From positions 92,744,861-92,808,860 of the forward strand of contig OY740774.1 in assembly GCA_963513935.1 (NCBI GenBank): a stretch of DNA of 64,000 nucleotides. The letters are read 5' to 3'. Shown here in pieces: positions 27,192 through 40,883 of the stretch; positions within the stretch are counted from its first letter, which is position 1, and every line of letters starts with the position of its first letter. The notes under the pieces were generated by a model that had not been told where the DNA came from, did not search any database, and worked only from the letters and a program-made list of their open reading frames with translations. Source of the DNA: Aphrophora alni. Its lineage: Eukaryota > Arthropoda > Insecta > Hemiptera > Aphrophoridae. The translations under genes and the position numbers were made by a program.

Positions 27192-28590
27192 AGACATTTC
27201 TTTCATATATTGTACATCTTATAAAAACGGTGACGTTACATTAAGATGTAACTAATATATACATTTTGTTACTCACGTTCAAACTTTACAGCAAACTCTG
27301 TCTAATAATGCTTAGGCCTATTAAAAGTCAACACTCTTAACATTGATTTACGTGATTTTTTTGACGGAGTTGTTATTACAAGGTATTATTAAGTAGTTCA
27401 GTTACAATGCTGGAGATTAATGACACATCTTCATGAAATTTAATTTAATTCTTCAAATTGTGCTTTTTATTTTGTATTTTAACCCAATCCACTCTTCATG
27501 CGAACCACTGTATTTCATTGTCTTAAAAAATATTTTTACAGAATATATTACATATAAGTCAGTTCTTACGATGTTCAATAAGTATTCTTGACAGATACAT
27601 AATAATGTGCTACAACATTCACATTGTTCTAAGATATTCCATATATATAATATTAACATATTTGAACTTCATAATATTAAATTGAATGAATTTGTTAATG
27701 TCAAATTTTTTCAATAGTGGGTTTCAAATTTAAAGCAGTATACATTCTACAAGACCTATAAATACTCTCCAAAACCAAAAAGGATCTGAATATTCCCAAA
27801 TTGAATTTCATTAACTAAAATATCCACGCACATCAGCACCTTAAAACTTTTACATCTAAATAGTAGACTTTAAAAACACCTACAAAGGATGTGTAGAAGT
27901 TCAAATACAGAGTCACTTTCCTGAATATATTGGTCTCTTGAGATACGCTTGGGTATCCAATTTGGGTTCACTTGTCTCTTTAAAAATATTTATCTTTTGA
28001 AATACATTAAATGTAAAATTAATTACTGTTTTTTTATATGTGTATTTAATAAAACAAGTTTAAAATATCATTTTGTTTAAAATGTTTCCTTTGCTAGTTT
28101 GTATTACTAGTTTACTGTTGCGAATAAAACAAACATTCTTAAATTCAACAACTCTGTCATCAAGTTTTATATTTTTGAAACAACTAAACGTGGACACTAC
28201 TGGGAAAATATTCCTTTTTTAAGATACACACGAAATTACAACAACGCAACTGAGATAATTGTTAACGATATCTATTAACAAACACATAAATCAAATAGTC
28301 TGTCGAAATTAAAAATTTACAAGTTGACTCTGAAACAGATATTGACCCCGTTTTGCGGTCGGTTCTAAAGCAGAATAAATTCACTTCAGCCGCAAACGCA
28401 CAAGTGTAAACCATGAATATTTAAATCAAACAATTTTTCGTTGAAGAGAAAACACTTGAATATTTAAATACAACTCTATAGTGAAATATTTCAAACTCTA
28501 TTTACAGTTTAGTCGTATATTCTATTGTTGTTATTATTTAACAATCAAAAATTATTTTACTACAATCTGTAAAACCTGATATGAGTTAAA
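27190..28590. other. AT-rich noncoding DNA between duplication copies
   Basis: No gene, RNA or repeat structure that I can support. Confidence 0.5.
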
Positions 28591-28592
28591 AC

Positions 28593-28595
<3 letters not shown>

Positions 28596-28642
<47 letters not shown>
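28596..28642 (-). repeat. Poly(T) run of 47 bases
   Basis: Uninterrupted T. It could be the poly(A) tail of a minus-strand retroposon whose body would lie to the right, but the sequence there (28643 onward) shows no coding or SINE-like features. Homopolymer length in an assembly is also error-prone. Confidence 0.95.
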
Positions 28643-28643
<1 letters not shown>

Positions 28644-31600
28644 TATTTATATAAAATACCTTCCATCAATTTCATTAAAGTATTATAAATGCGTCTGGAT
28701 ATTTGAAACAATTAATCTAATTCGTACAACTTTGCACAAATATTTCATAATTTTTTAACTTTTTACTTTGCAATAAATTTATGATATTTTAAATATATTT
28801 ATTCAAATAATACACATTTCATAGTACAATATATTGATGCAAATAAATGATAGTCGGAAAGGAATATATAGTTCTACATATGATATCTATTACCAAATTT
28901 TCTTATTCAATAAAGCCTTATAAATGTTTAGAAGCATATATTTTTGTTTTGAATAATTAGCTTTTTGTGTAACGTTCTGGAACTCTTAGTTTATTTATTC
29001 TAACTAAATTCATCGATATCTTTATAATTATAGGTTACTATTTTGTATTCTTATTTATTAAATTCGTGTCATTTTAATTTATTGGTTAAAGACAAAGATT
29101 CTCTTGGTCAGCATCGCCTTATAAAAAGATGGTAAATGACAAACATTATAAGATCCCCTAGTACTCGATTAATCTAATGAAAACGCGCTCAGATGAGAAC
29201 AAAAGTTGGTCGAAAGAGACCTGGTAAGAATAATAAAACTCTAGAAAGATTAAAAACATAAAATCAGATAAATCAATTATTTCATCAAAGGTTTTAACCT
29301 AATTGTATTTTCAAAACACAAACAGTAAGGGATTTCCCATTCGCAGTATCACAAGTAAAACCATTTTAGGGATTGCTATTATAACATTTTAGCTTACTAC
29401 TCTAAATGTACTACAGTAGTAATTTAATAAGAGTCAAATAATTCAATTTACTTCACCCATTGAGGCAAGTTTAATTGGCTGTATTTAAAAACAAAACCGA
29501 TGTTACCAACTAATCAAATTAAATAGTTAATTGATTTTTTTCTAACAGGTAAATTAAAACAAAGTTAAGAGTTAAAAATTCAACGAAAAAAATTAACTTT
29601 TTCATTGTCTAACCTATAAATGTTTGATGCTTTTCAAGTTTGTTCCGCTCTTGCTTGATAAATATTAAACTCTTACAAAAAGCTTTCCCAAACTGAGCTG
29701 AGACCTGTGTTAGGAAATCCCAGTGACTTGATCCAAAGCTGAGCTACGGGTGTTGCTTTCACATGGTTGTAAGTTATCCTGATGAATAATTTATCCTAAT
29801 TTTAATAATATACGTTTACAATGGATGTATATTGTTGTCTATTTTAGTTTTTAAATCTATACAATTTCATGTTTTATAAAAAAACAATTTGTCACCACTA
29901 GATTTAGGGAAATTATTTCTAAAATAAGTACTGAATATATGGATATTTGTAATGTACCCAACTGGTTTATTGTCTAGGTAGAGACTCAAATAAATGAATT
30001 ATAATGTTGACTCATTATTAGGTTACTAAAATTACAATGAAAGGAACAATATAAATGTCCGTCTATCAGGGCTAAGCTCACAATGCGGTGCCAAGGTTTT
30101 TATGTGTTTTTCATTTATACACAGAGTTTTTATTCTGTAGTAAAATGACAATGTCGTTTTTTCAACGTAACGATATTGATTTGTTTATAAAAATATTATA
30201 AATTTCCTGAAATAAAAACTATTTTCCCCCTTGTGGTTTAAAAACAACACAACTATAAGTAAGCATCGACTAATAAAGAAGGAATCAATTAGCAAGAAAT
30301 TAAAAACCTCTGGCCCTTGAATACTTCAATATAGTCGGTCTCTAAAAAGGAGAGGGAGGTTGTTCAAGAGAGGTCAGATAGAAAAACAGGAGAGCAAGAT
30401 CTCATCCAAGATTATAAGAAAAAAAAGAGTAGATTTAGTAATGACCATACAGTATTGCCACGCATTAGAAAACCTCTGACAGCCCAACCGTAAGTTAGAA
30501 GACCTACGAAATAATGGCAAATGACGTACTGAATAAATTAAACACCAAATATTTATGTTGGTTTTTATCTTTAACAAATCAATCTCCTGTATTTTGTTAC
30601 GGTTTATAGATTAGCTATTTTAAAACTATGTATTGTATCAAGTGTACCTTAAACATTTTAAACCAATTTTCGTCTAAATAAAATATTGATAAACAGGTAA
30701 AATACAGATAGAAATTGTATTATTGAAGTGGACGCTTTTAAATTAACGAAAAAGAAATTATATATTTTTTATTCAAGGAATTAAAATTATAAATAGGCAT
30801 ACAATAAACAAAACTTACGTCTAAAGATCAATAATTGCTGTATTTGGAATATTTTAAAAACTTTTATTAGAGATAGTTTGTGCATATATTTTTAACAAAT
30901 GTTTAATTATGTTAAAATTTAGATATATTTTACTTCAACACGTAAGAAAATGTGAAGAAAAATTATAAAAAAGAGAAAATCTATGATTTAAAGTATGCCT
31001 TATAAAATTCAACTAAATTATTTTCTTATAAAATTTGTAATATTTAAGGAATGTAAATATATTTATATAATATTAATGTAAAACGAGGGATAAAAACGCC
31101 AATTTTACAAAATAAGATAATCTGTTATTGTATACGTCTCTAATACACTGTGTATTCACATAAAGGGGTGTTTTATTTCAATTTAAATCGTTAATACAGA
31201 GCAAAGAATTTAATTTACCAACCCTCCAAACATCTCTGTAAATCCAATTACTGAGAGTGCAGGAAATACTTCAATATAAGATGTAAATTTAAAATATTTA
31301 CAATGTTCGCATGTCTCAGATGGAACCGACATAACTTTTACCAAACTGAAAACAAATATTGTGTACAAATATACTATTTTAGATGGATGTAAAATAAATA
31401 AATACACATTATCTTATAGTATTATAATACATAAAAAAATGCAAAACGCATTTTATTCAAAGCAATAAATAAAACAGAAAAATTAATTACTACTCATTCA
31501 AGTAATATTACTCTACCTTCGGTTCTTTGAACTGATCACTTTATAAATAGATTTACACAAAAACTAAGTTCCAGGCGTGTTCTACTGGTCCAAACTCTAT

Positions 31601-34600
31601 GGGTTTCTCTTCTACCCATATGTTATTGTTTTAAATTTTTATACACAAATGTTTTATGTTATGTTTTAGAGTGTACAAACAAGTATTTTAGTTTTTTTTC
31701 GTAAAGGTAAAATTACTTTCCTTAGTATTATATTGAGCTTTGGTTTGGTTTAACTCTTGAAATGGCAAAACTTAGCAATGTTAATTTTCTTCGTTTGTTT
31801 AAAAATTAATAAAATATATTGTTTTTACACAAAACCTAACTTATAAGACATCATTTTTCTCAGAAAGATGCATTGAATTCATCCATGTATTTTTTTTTAA
31901 ATCGGTTTTGGAGTAATTATGTTAGAATGATGTCAAAAAATGAAGTTAACATTTTTCAGAAAAACCTGTATCATCCAAAATCAATAGCTTACCACCTTTT
32001 TGTGAGTTAACGTTTTCATGTTGTGGAATTTTTACTCTAAGTATACCTTATTTTTAACGTGTATAATAAAAATATATGGTGCTTAATTAATAAAAATTAA
32101 ATATATATTTATATACTTTTATTTTTAAGGTCAATCTTTGATATTTCAGGCGATTACAGCAAAAATATTTCAGTTTTGTTTTTGTTGATATCTCGGTTCT
32201 TTGTAATCCTGTAAAACATAGTATTTAAACTGCGTGTAACAAATTTGGACTCAATAACTCATTTATTTCCAAATTTACAAGTTTTTTTAGAAATCAAAAT
32301 TGTTTATAAACGGGGAACAGCATTATCGAGCCTATTGTTATTAAACCAATTGAACACGTATTGAATTATTTAATGTTTCTTTATCAATATGTATCTATGC
32401 AAGTTTTTTTATTTCTCTTAAAAATTTAAAAAAAAAAGTTTACCTTTAATTTTTAATTTTAGAAAATGAAAGACTAGATCTTTCGTTTCATTTCTAAAAT
32501 TGTCAGAATGATAAGTTTAACAATTTTTTATAATATGATTTAAACCATATAATTTATGTTTTTGACCGAAACTGAAATATAATTTAGTTACATATAATTA
32601 GAGGAGAAGTACAAGGATACAAAATGCCCTATGTATGATTTGAAATGTATGGAATATCATATGCACTGAACTCGTAAGTTTTGTCAGGCGCTCAGTAATA
32701 TTTTACTCATATAGAATCCAAATCACATGATTAAAATTCCATTATGAACTGTGTGTCAGTTTCGGGTAGGAAAGATATATCAGTATATATTTGCAGAGAT
32801 ATAATACTCGTATGTTTAATAAGTCATTTTTTATTAATTTAATTGTTTAAAGACCTTCGATTATTTTAATCTTGGTGAAATCTTGATTGTATAAAAAGAG
32901 ATAGACCCATAGCTATACCAATGAGTAGTTGACAATACTCATTGTTTAACTTAGAATTATTTTGATTCATGCAAACCTCAGTTTTATATGTTCGTCGGTT
33001 TTTTGAGGTTCAGCATTTATTTTATTCAGAAATTTTCACAATTATCACATAGTCTCTGGAATACTCGAAAAAGCAGAGAACTAACGTCAAAAGAATCAAA
33101 AAATAAAAAAGAACTAATATTTTGTTGCTTTGCAGTCTTAGATCTTTTACATAAATTATACTATTTTAAATTTCAAATTAACCGTATGTGTTATATTGAT
33201 GCTCCGCCGCAAACTATTTAGGAAAAAATGAAAGTCGGTGAAGAAACTCCCCAGACAATGGATCTCGTCGATTTACTATCTTTATCTATTTTTGGAAGGC
33301 ATTACAATCTCGGTAATACTGGATGGAAGTGTTTAATTTAAAAACTTATGGACTACTTGGTAAAATAAACTAAAATACAATACTAACAAAAAAGTACAAT
33401 TTGTTAAAATAAATCAAACGAATGAGGCCAACATTAAATATAATACACCTTAAAAACCTATTGTGACTGAACACATCTTTCAAACTAACCCCAATTTAGA
33501 GTGAAATAATGTCAAATTAAAGAAAGAAGTTGTAACATCTGTCAGGTTATTGGGCAGTTTTGAAAACATTTCAATATTTACAGTTAGCAATAAAATGTTA
33601 CTAAATACAGATAAAGTGTTATTCTTCACTCCTCTTTGGTTCCCTTGATTAAGATAAGATAACTTTCACGTCAAGTTTAATTGATTAGTCTCCATTTGTT
33701 CTTTTCAAAATTTAAGTTTCATACTACATTATTCGTTTGTATCATTTATTTACAAATAACCTACACTTTTACATCTCATGCACATTGTTGGGCCTAGTAC
33801 GGCTGAGTTGACCTTAAAGTAAAGTTCAGCTCTACCATCATGGTGGTAGTGAGGTTTTTCCTAAAACTTGTGAGATTTTAGAGCGGTGTTAATGAATTAT
33901 TTATTCAATTTCATATGGAAATAAAATCACTCTTATTAGCTGAACAGGTGACACCCATACAGGTAAGTATGGTCATTCGCTCACGAAATCACAAAAACTG
34001 TATTTCATATTCTTTTTTTTAGGCTCATAACTTCGTATTAAAAAAAAAATTACCATGACAAAGTAAAATAATTGCTAAAACTATGGTACATATTTCTATA
34101 ATATAGTACAAAAAGAGTATACGTAATAGTATAGTAAAGCATAAATACTCTTATTTTTCAAATACTTGTATTTTATCTTATTTGTTTCACTGTAATGACT
34201 TGAAGTTCTGAGTACATGTTTTAAAAAAAAACATGTGTCTTTTATTTATAGATGAGTGATGAGTAATGTATAAATTAGAAAATTGTTGGTAACTGGCATA
34301 ATGATGCTGCCCGTGACTGCGAATCTGGTAGTCAACAAATTGTATTCAAAGCAACTAATCTTGAATGCTCTTATAGGTATTCATTATATTTGTAAGTAAT
34401 TCGGTAACGTAACTAGGATTAACTTTTATAAGATTGGGTGAATAGTTTAGCCAATATGTTAGTATCATTTTTCTATTAAAGTTCCTTAATAAACTTTCGT
34501 AATATGGAGTAGACAATAATTAGACAAATGACACAAACATATTATTGTGTTGCAAGTGAATATTACTCCTATTCATACACAATAATATTAAAGTTTTTAA

Positions 34601-34686
34601 TTCAATTAAAATGTCACTCATAAATAAATTATTAAATATAAAATGTGTCAAACATTTGTTAATGTACAGAATGTAGTCGGCCAAGA

Positions 34687-34865
34687 TTGTTGACTTCATT
34701 TTCTTGGAAACGTTACTCAAGGGAGCCTTCAGGACTATGGACAGTTTCACGCTCTAGGGGATGCTTACTCAACTGTGTTGAAACATTCTATAAACCACTT
34801 GGACAGGATAACCTCCAGGGCAATCTAAGTCTGTTAGGATACTTCTTGTTTATTACAATTGCTCT
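34687..34865 (+). repeat. Dispersed repeat, copy 2 of 3
   Basis: Paralogue of 18901-19075, and inverse match to 48755-48935. It is closer to copy 3 than to copy 1 in the core (both encode CVETFYKPLGQ), although copy 1 is its expected partner in the large duplication. That pattern is worth a phylogeny. Confidence 0.75.
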
Positions 34866-35648
34866 TACTTTTGGACGGAAAACGTTGGAAGAGAATATGT
34901 TTAGTTAATTATCCAACCGTTTAAATATTTAAAATAGTAGGTAGTTAATTAAGATGTCACCTATGTGACGTCACATTGGTGACTGTTCATATTTGAGATT
35001 TTTATGAAAAATAATACTGATAACATAAATGGACAAACCATTTTCCTATTGTAAAAAGTATAATATATGCAATATCTTTAAATAAACTAGGAATGCGTTA
35101 AACGTAGATTAAACCTAAATTAATTAAAAGATGACTTTTTTACAATGTACCTTCAAATATTTAAGGAGCGTGGTTTTAGGCAAACGTTTGGAGAGTGATT
35201 AGCTTCCGTAGGGCACAAGATGATGGAGTCACTGCAATATTCATAATCCTCTCAAATGCAGTCGCATAACTAGTATATGTTTTAATTAACAGGGGACATC
35301 TACTATTTCTATCATTTGTCCTCTATTATTCTTGACTGCTTTATATTTTGCCGATGTAAAATTTTCTAATTTGTTTTGAATATGCCTTGAGCCGTTTCCC
35401 TAAATGTTTATGTATTTTGTACTGATTTTTTTACCACTTCTACTAATTTACTATGCTCTTTATTATTTAATATTGCTGTCTTCGATTATATTTGTGTAAC
35501 GTTTAAAGCAGTAAGTTATATCTCAGTTAAAATACAAAACCCTGATTATATTCTACTAGTCCGAACAATCAGATGAGGAACTTGTCGAGGACTTTTATCA
35601 AATATAGATGATTTAATAAATTTAGACGAACAACGGTGAAATTTTCAA

Positions 35649-35956
35649 TTGTAAACACTAAGTACCCTACCACAAGTTAGGTACAAAAACACAACACAAA
35701 TGAAATTTGGCAAAAATTTTACTAGCCTATGTTATTACAGTTCCTTGGTGTAGATTTCCGGTAACCACGTTGCCATCATCGGAGGGATCTAAACTAATAT
35801 TCAGAATATAATAATAAAGAATAATAGTTTAGAACCCTCCATTGATTGTAACTTTGTGACCGAAACGTACATAAGGAAATTTTAATAATTTGAACAAAAG
35901 TTTATTTGTGCTGTGTTATATACCTAACTTGTGGTAGTGGACATAGTGTTTACAAC
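35649..35956. mobile_element. Foldback element, family 1
   Basis: Arms at about 35649-35802 and 35819-35956 around a 16-base spacer. Outer ends are ttgtaaacac and gtgtttacaa; inner ends are ggagggatctaaact and agtttagaaccctcc. It shares taccacaagtt, ggtac, aacacaaat and gttattacagttcc with the 5.4-kb member. It is absent from copy A of the large duplication as far as I can see, so it inserted after the duplication. No protein encoded. Confidence 0.8.
35743..35786 (-). ncRNA. Degenerate hammerhead-like motif in family 1 foldback
   Basis: On the minus strand: CCGATGA core plus one base, stem GGCAAC-GTG-GTTACC with one mismatch, GGAAA, then a weakened palindrome. The opposite arm near 35838-35875 keeps the better ACCGAAACGTACAT form but a poor core. 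Together the arms point to an ancestral CTGATGA, GGTAAC/GTTACC, GAAA, CGTACAT order. Confidence 0.3.
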
Positions 35957-36291
35957 TAATTTAAATTATATTAGTAATAAACTGCTGTTAAAACTCTTGT
36001 CTTGTTCTGAAACCTCATCACCAACTCCTCTCTGTCAATCTACAACTTTAAATAAATTAATTACTTAGTGTTCCCAAACTTCAATGTACACTAAGTCTTG
36101 AATTACATATAAATAATGTTTATGATAATTTATATTTAAGTTAGGACGGAACTATTTATAATTCAAAACCATTGAAATTAAAAATTGTCACAATTTGTTG
36201 ATATTAATAAATAAAATATATGCATATTGTCAACAAAACTTGATAACTGTGATTATGAACTATAAATAAATTGTTTCAAAATTGATTGTTG

Positions 36292-36328
<37 letters not shown>

Positions 36329-36333
36329 ATATA
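36292..36333. repeat. (AT)n microsatellite
   Basis: About 42 bases, with one TTT interruption. Confidence 0.9.
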
Positions 36334-38104
36334 ATTATACTCGTATATATAATATAATATGAACAGACGGGTATTAAACAATTAATTTGAAATATCGTTC
36401 ATTGAAAGAAATAGCATTCGCTCTCACTCTGTCATTTAAAACTTAAATTTTCAGGTCTTTCCAAATTTGAACTAATTTGCATGTTGTTTTTCAAACTCGT
36501 ACTTGGCAAATACGTTTCTATTTACGTTAAATATAAGAATACAAGAAAAGGTTTATTTTACGTTAAATATAAGACTGAAAAGGTGCAACAATACTAATTT
36601 TACCAAAACACAAAACAGTTACGTATAATCATATAATACAAATCTTTCACTATATCGAAGTGTCGTTTATGAAACTCTTGGACAGATTCCGTCAGATTCC
36701 TCGACGATTGGTGTGCCCGTCTGGTAAAATCTCATATATGTTTTATTACATTAATTGTATGTACGTTAACTGTTGTTATATTCTGTTGGGTAAGCCATGT
36801 CTTGCATAGTTAAGCGACATGTCTAGCTTGCTGCAGTTTACGTTTTTCAGGTTGTTGAAAAAAAGGTGTTCTTAATTCGAATTCTAACATGTATAAACAG
36901 TGTACTTGAAGTAGAACCTCTCGTGATCTAACCTGTTCAAAGTGTTTAATCAAATGTAACACTCACTTCTTTTTGATAATATATTAGAGATTTTACAGCT
37001 GAGATATTTATGGCAATTATAATATGATAATTATTAGTCAAATGAAATACTAAGTTATAGAATACTTATCATGAAAATCTTTTCAGAAATTTCCAGTCTA
37101 CGAAAATAGCTTCAAATAATCTGATAATTCATATTAATTTCAATTAATGTAAGATCTTTATATGTTATGTTTTACAGGAAAGACCGTAACAATTTTTATT
37201 TGAATTGTTTCCAAAGTAGATATGTGTTTTATCTGTATACTGAATATATTTTTCGTAAAAAGGAGAATAGAAATATTCTATGGTACACAACATAGAAATA
37301 TACCATGGTCATTTAAAAAAATTCGGTCAGGGGATTACACTTATAACAGATTTTTAAAATTCAATTATTTTGTAACTGTAAAATGTATTACTTGCCTAAG
37401 CAATTATATAGTAAAATTTTAAATAGAAGGTTAAAACTACCAAACGCAACAGCCAAATATTTTAGTGAGTGCTTCTATTTTCGTGTGTTTTTTCGTTTAT
37501 TTATTTGGAGATGAAAGGGAGGTTCCAAACATGCGAATCCCTTACACGTGCCCATTAGGTGTTTGCTTTATATTGATCTCGTATCAAGAGAATAATTAAA
37601 AATACTCGTTATGTAGAAAGTTACAATCCATTTGGTTAATTAGTTTGTACGAAATATTTTATGTTAATATTGAAAGAACGCTGAATGATCGCTAAAGGAA
37701 AAGGTGAAAAAACTTTCTCAAAGCTATGATATGTCGACATCAGATTCGTTATATTAACTATTATAAGTAATAACTAAAAGGGCCGTCCTTGTTATGATAA
37801 ATAGCACACATCCTTTAATAAAATGTATACATACAAATAAAATCCTAATATTTTATATCTTGATTTTTAAAAAACTTTGTAGATGAATGTCTTTGTTTTG
37901 GTCATATGATATGTTTAGCGTTACTGAATTATGCTAATAATTTTATTGATTTGTTTTTGAAATAGGATGACCGGTTCATTATACAAACGTTTAAATTAAC
38001 TTAAATATTTTACACTGTCTTCATTTACAAATCATTACAATTCACAAGCTTAGTTCTATTATGAATTTTACAATTACAAAATAAAATGAAAAAAATATAT
38101 TCAA

Positions 38105-38330
38105 ATATACACAAATTCATACCTTTGTGTACAGGCGAAGTTGAAGTGACAGGTTGGGGAACTGAATGTAAATATACTTTCACTATTTTGTTTACCTCCA
38201 CAATCGGACTCATGGGTAACATTGGAGTAGATGGAAAACCTGGAATGAAATGTGATGTGTTCACTCTTGTTTGTGTGCAAGGGCGATGATTTTAAATGGA
38301 ATATTAAATTAATATTACAAAGCATTTGAA
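38105..38330. other. Conserved block in copy B (possible exon)
   Basis: Counterpart of 24950-25160. Here the plus-strand frame is open from 38086 to 38289, and a splice-acceptor-like tgtacag precedes gcgaagttgaagtgac. The peptide includes VTGWGTECKYTF followed by IGVDGKPGMKC. The minus strand is open as well, with a possible donor GAG|GTAAAC at about 38188-38196. Protein family not recognised; coding strand undecided. Confidence 0.3.
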
Positions 38331-39514
38331 TATAAGTTGGATTTTTGAGAATATCAAGTTCAAAGCGATCTTTTCACGCAAAGGTAAAATTAAAATAATT
38401 ATGGAGAAAAACAAAACGCGACAATTGTACGAATTAAAATTATGATCATAAATAAAATTACAGATATGATTGAACTTTACCTCTAAACGTTAATTTTAAC
38501 GGTTCATACTTTCACACCTTGTCAAGGTCAACTTAATTTTAAAAGGAAATTACAGTTGTCACTGGAGGTAGAGAGAAATCTAGTTTTAGTAGATAAATCC
38601 ATTCCTAGGATTTACTGAAGATTAAATTAATTTTTATATGTTAAATACTAAGTTGATCCAAAGTTATTTTTGAGCAATTGATATGTTAGATATTTTATCT
38701 TCAGAATTGAAAAATTAACTTTCTTATTAAAAAAAAAATTGCGTTGACAGCTAAATTTGTCCTAAGATCACCATCGTGATATTCTTTTGTGCCTTATAAA
38801 TAATCTTCTAAATTATTTTGTTTTAAAATTCTTAACTCAGGAGTATGTATTGGTAGATGTTGCTTAGATCAGTAACATATTATGTAACTGAACGAAAACT
38901 CTTCTGTTATTATCAATTCACTGATATTGGGATGTACATTTAAAAAAAATAAAAATTACCCACGAATAACGTAATTTGCTTTGTGAGAAGTTGAACGGAA
39001 TTCATGTGAAACGTAATTCCCAAAAATGAGATACTTAAACGTAAATATTATCTCCAATTTACGAACTAATTGGTTACCAGATTCATCCAGAGGTCTGCAT
39101 AGTTAAGAATATCAAATTACATTTACCGAAATACGACTGAATTACTATCTCTAGAAGCTATTTAGTGAATTAACCTAGTACCAAATTAGTAATGAGTAAG
39201 AAAGGTGGATATTTTCATGAGCTTAACATATCAACTAGAATTACAGAACTACACATTTGCTAGCATTTACTTTTATTAACTGTTTACATTATTTCAGTAA
39301 CCGGACTGGTATTCAAAAGCAAGAATTCAAAAAAACAAAGATTTCATATATTTAACTGAATTTTAATATCTGGTTATTCACATTCAGTTAATATTTACAA
39401 ATTTACATTTTTTAATCGAGGCGTTATTTATTTAGTAATTCTGCATCACATGATGGCAACATATGAAATAAGATCAATGTTGATGGATAAACACTCAAAT
39501 AGCTCTAATAAGGG

Positions 39515-39590
39515 TTTCAGTTGTGGTCAATGGCTTAGCAATGTTTACGAAATGTTTGCTTTCCACTTCACGGCACAGTTTGGTTAATTA
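39515..39590. other. Conserved block in copy B
   Basis: Counterpart of 26275-26345; see there. A one-base insertion relative to copy A separates the minus-strand frames. Confidence 0.3.
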
Positions 39591-40843
39591 CAAGCACTAG
39601 GGGTATCCAACCCTTCTACTTTCATTCGTTGCGGTTTTATTTAAATTGAAACAGGTAAGGTTTAAGTTGTTTTACCTAATTATATTCAGTAGGAAACATT
39701 AAAATAATAAACTAAACTATAAGATTCATATTATAAACATATATCTGTAGGCGAATGATTTTTCATCACAACTGTTATTAAATTAACGTGCAGTGTTACC
39801 ATGACAACATGTACGGTTTAAAATTAAGGTGGGTACTCCGACAAGGAATACAGGCTGCACATCAAAGTAATATAATGACAAAATCAAAACGAGCATTGGT
39901 AAAAAATTAAATAACCTCAAAAATAAAGATTACCCGTTTAATGTAACAAAATTCTGCATATCATTGACAAAAACGACTTAAAATATATATTTTCAAAAGA
40001 ATTTACTAAGAGTAAGACGGTTACGCATCTTGTGACAGCAAAAACAAATTTGGTTTTTTACAAAATTAATTTCAATAACTACAAGGCACTTTTTATTAAC
40101 CATCAAATTTACGTGAAAAAGTATTGATATTATTAGTAAAATCAGTAATTGTCTATATCAAATGTTTATCATAATAAAAGACACGTTTGAATAGGGTTAA
40201 TACCATAACTATCTCTTCAAATGATCTTACAGAAATCTCACCTTTTTTTTTTAACCGTTAATTAGTGTTGAAAAAAGCAACTTACACTAAGCACGGAAAG
40301 TGATCTCCGGTGGGAAGGTGGAAGTTATGAGGATTTAAGTTTAAATCTGAATTAGATCTGCTCTTGAAACTGGAGTGACCTCAATTTATGAAGTAGAATG
40401 ATGAATTATTTTTCATTGCTACTTTACAATTATTAACTATCTCTCGTTACTTTATCTCCAAAGTTGCAAATTTTTTAATGTAAGTAAACAAGATAATTTT
40501 GTTTTTTAATAACAAAAGGGATCTATTAAAAAAAAAGTGAAAGTGGTGTACGACATGGAATTTTAATACTGATCATCAGTTAGTTTAAAGACCGAATCTT
40601 AGTATAATTCTGAATCTTTACACCATAAGGTGCTTTTGAATATTTTAATATTTAATATTTGTTTTGCGCTTTTGAATGTAGTACTTCCCTTTTAATTGTC
40701 TTCATACATTAACAAACCGTATAAAAAAAAAAAACATCATTTCTTACATATATCATAAGTATTAAAAATAAATTTAAATAATCTAACAAAGTCACATGAA
40801 ATGATGTAAAGTATGTGAGATTTGTGGAAATACATAAACAGTA

Positions 40844-40883
40844 AGTTCAACTTCCGTTAAGTTCTGTATGTGGAAGTTGAACT
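40844..40883. repeat. Short hairpin with 12-base perfect arms
   Basis: Agttcaacttcc at 40844-40855 pairs with ggaagttgaact at 40872-40883 across a 16-base loop. Lies in the segment present only in copy B. Function unknown. Confidence 0.75.
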
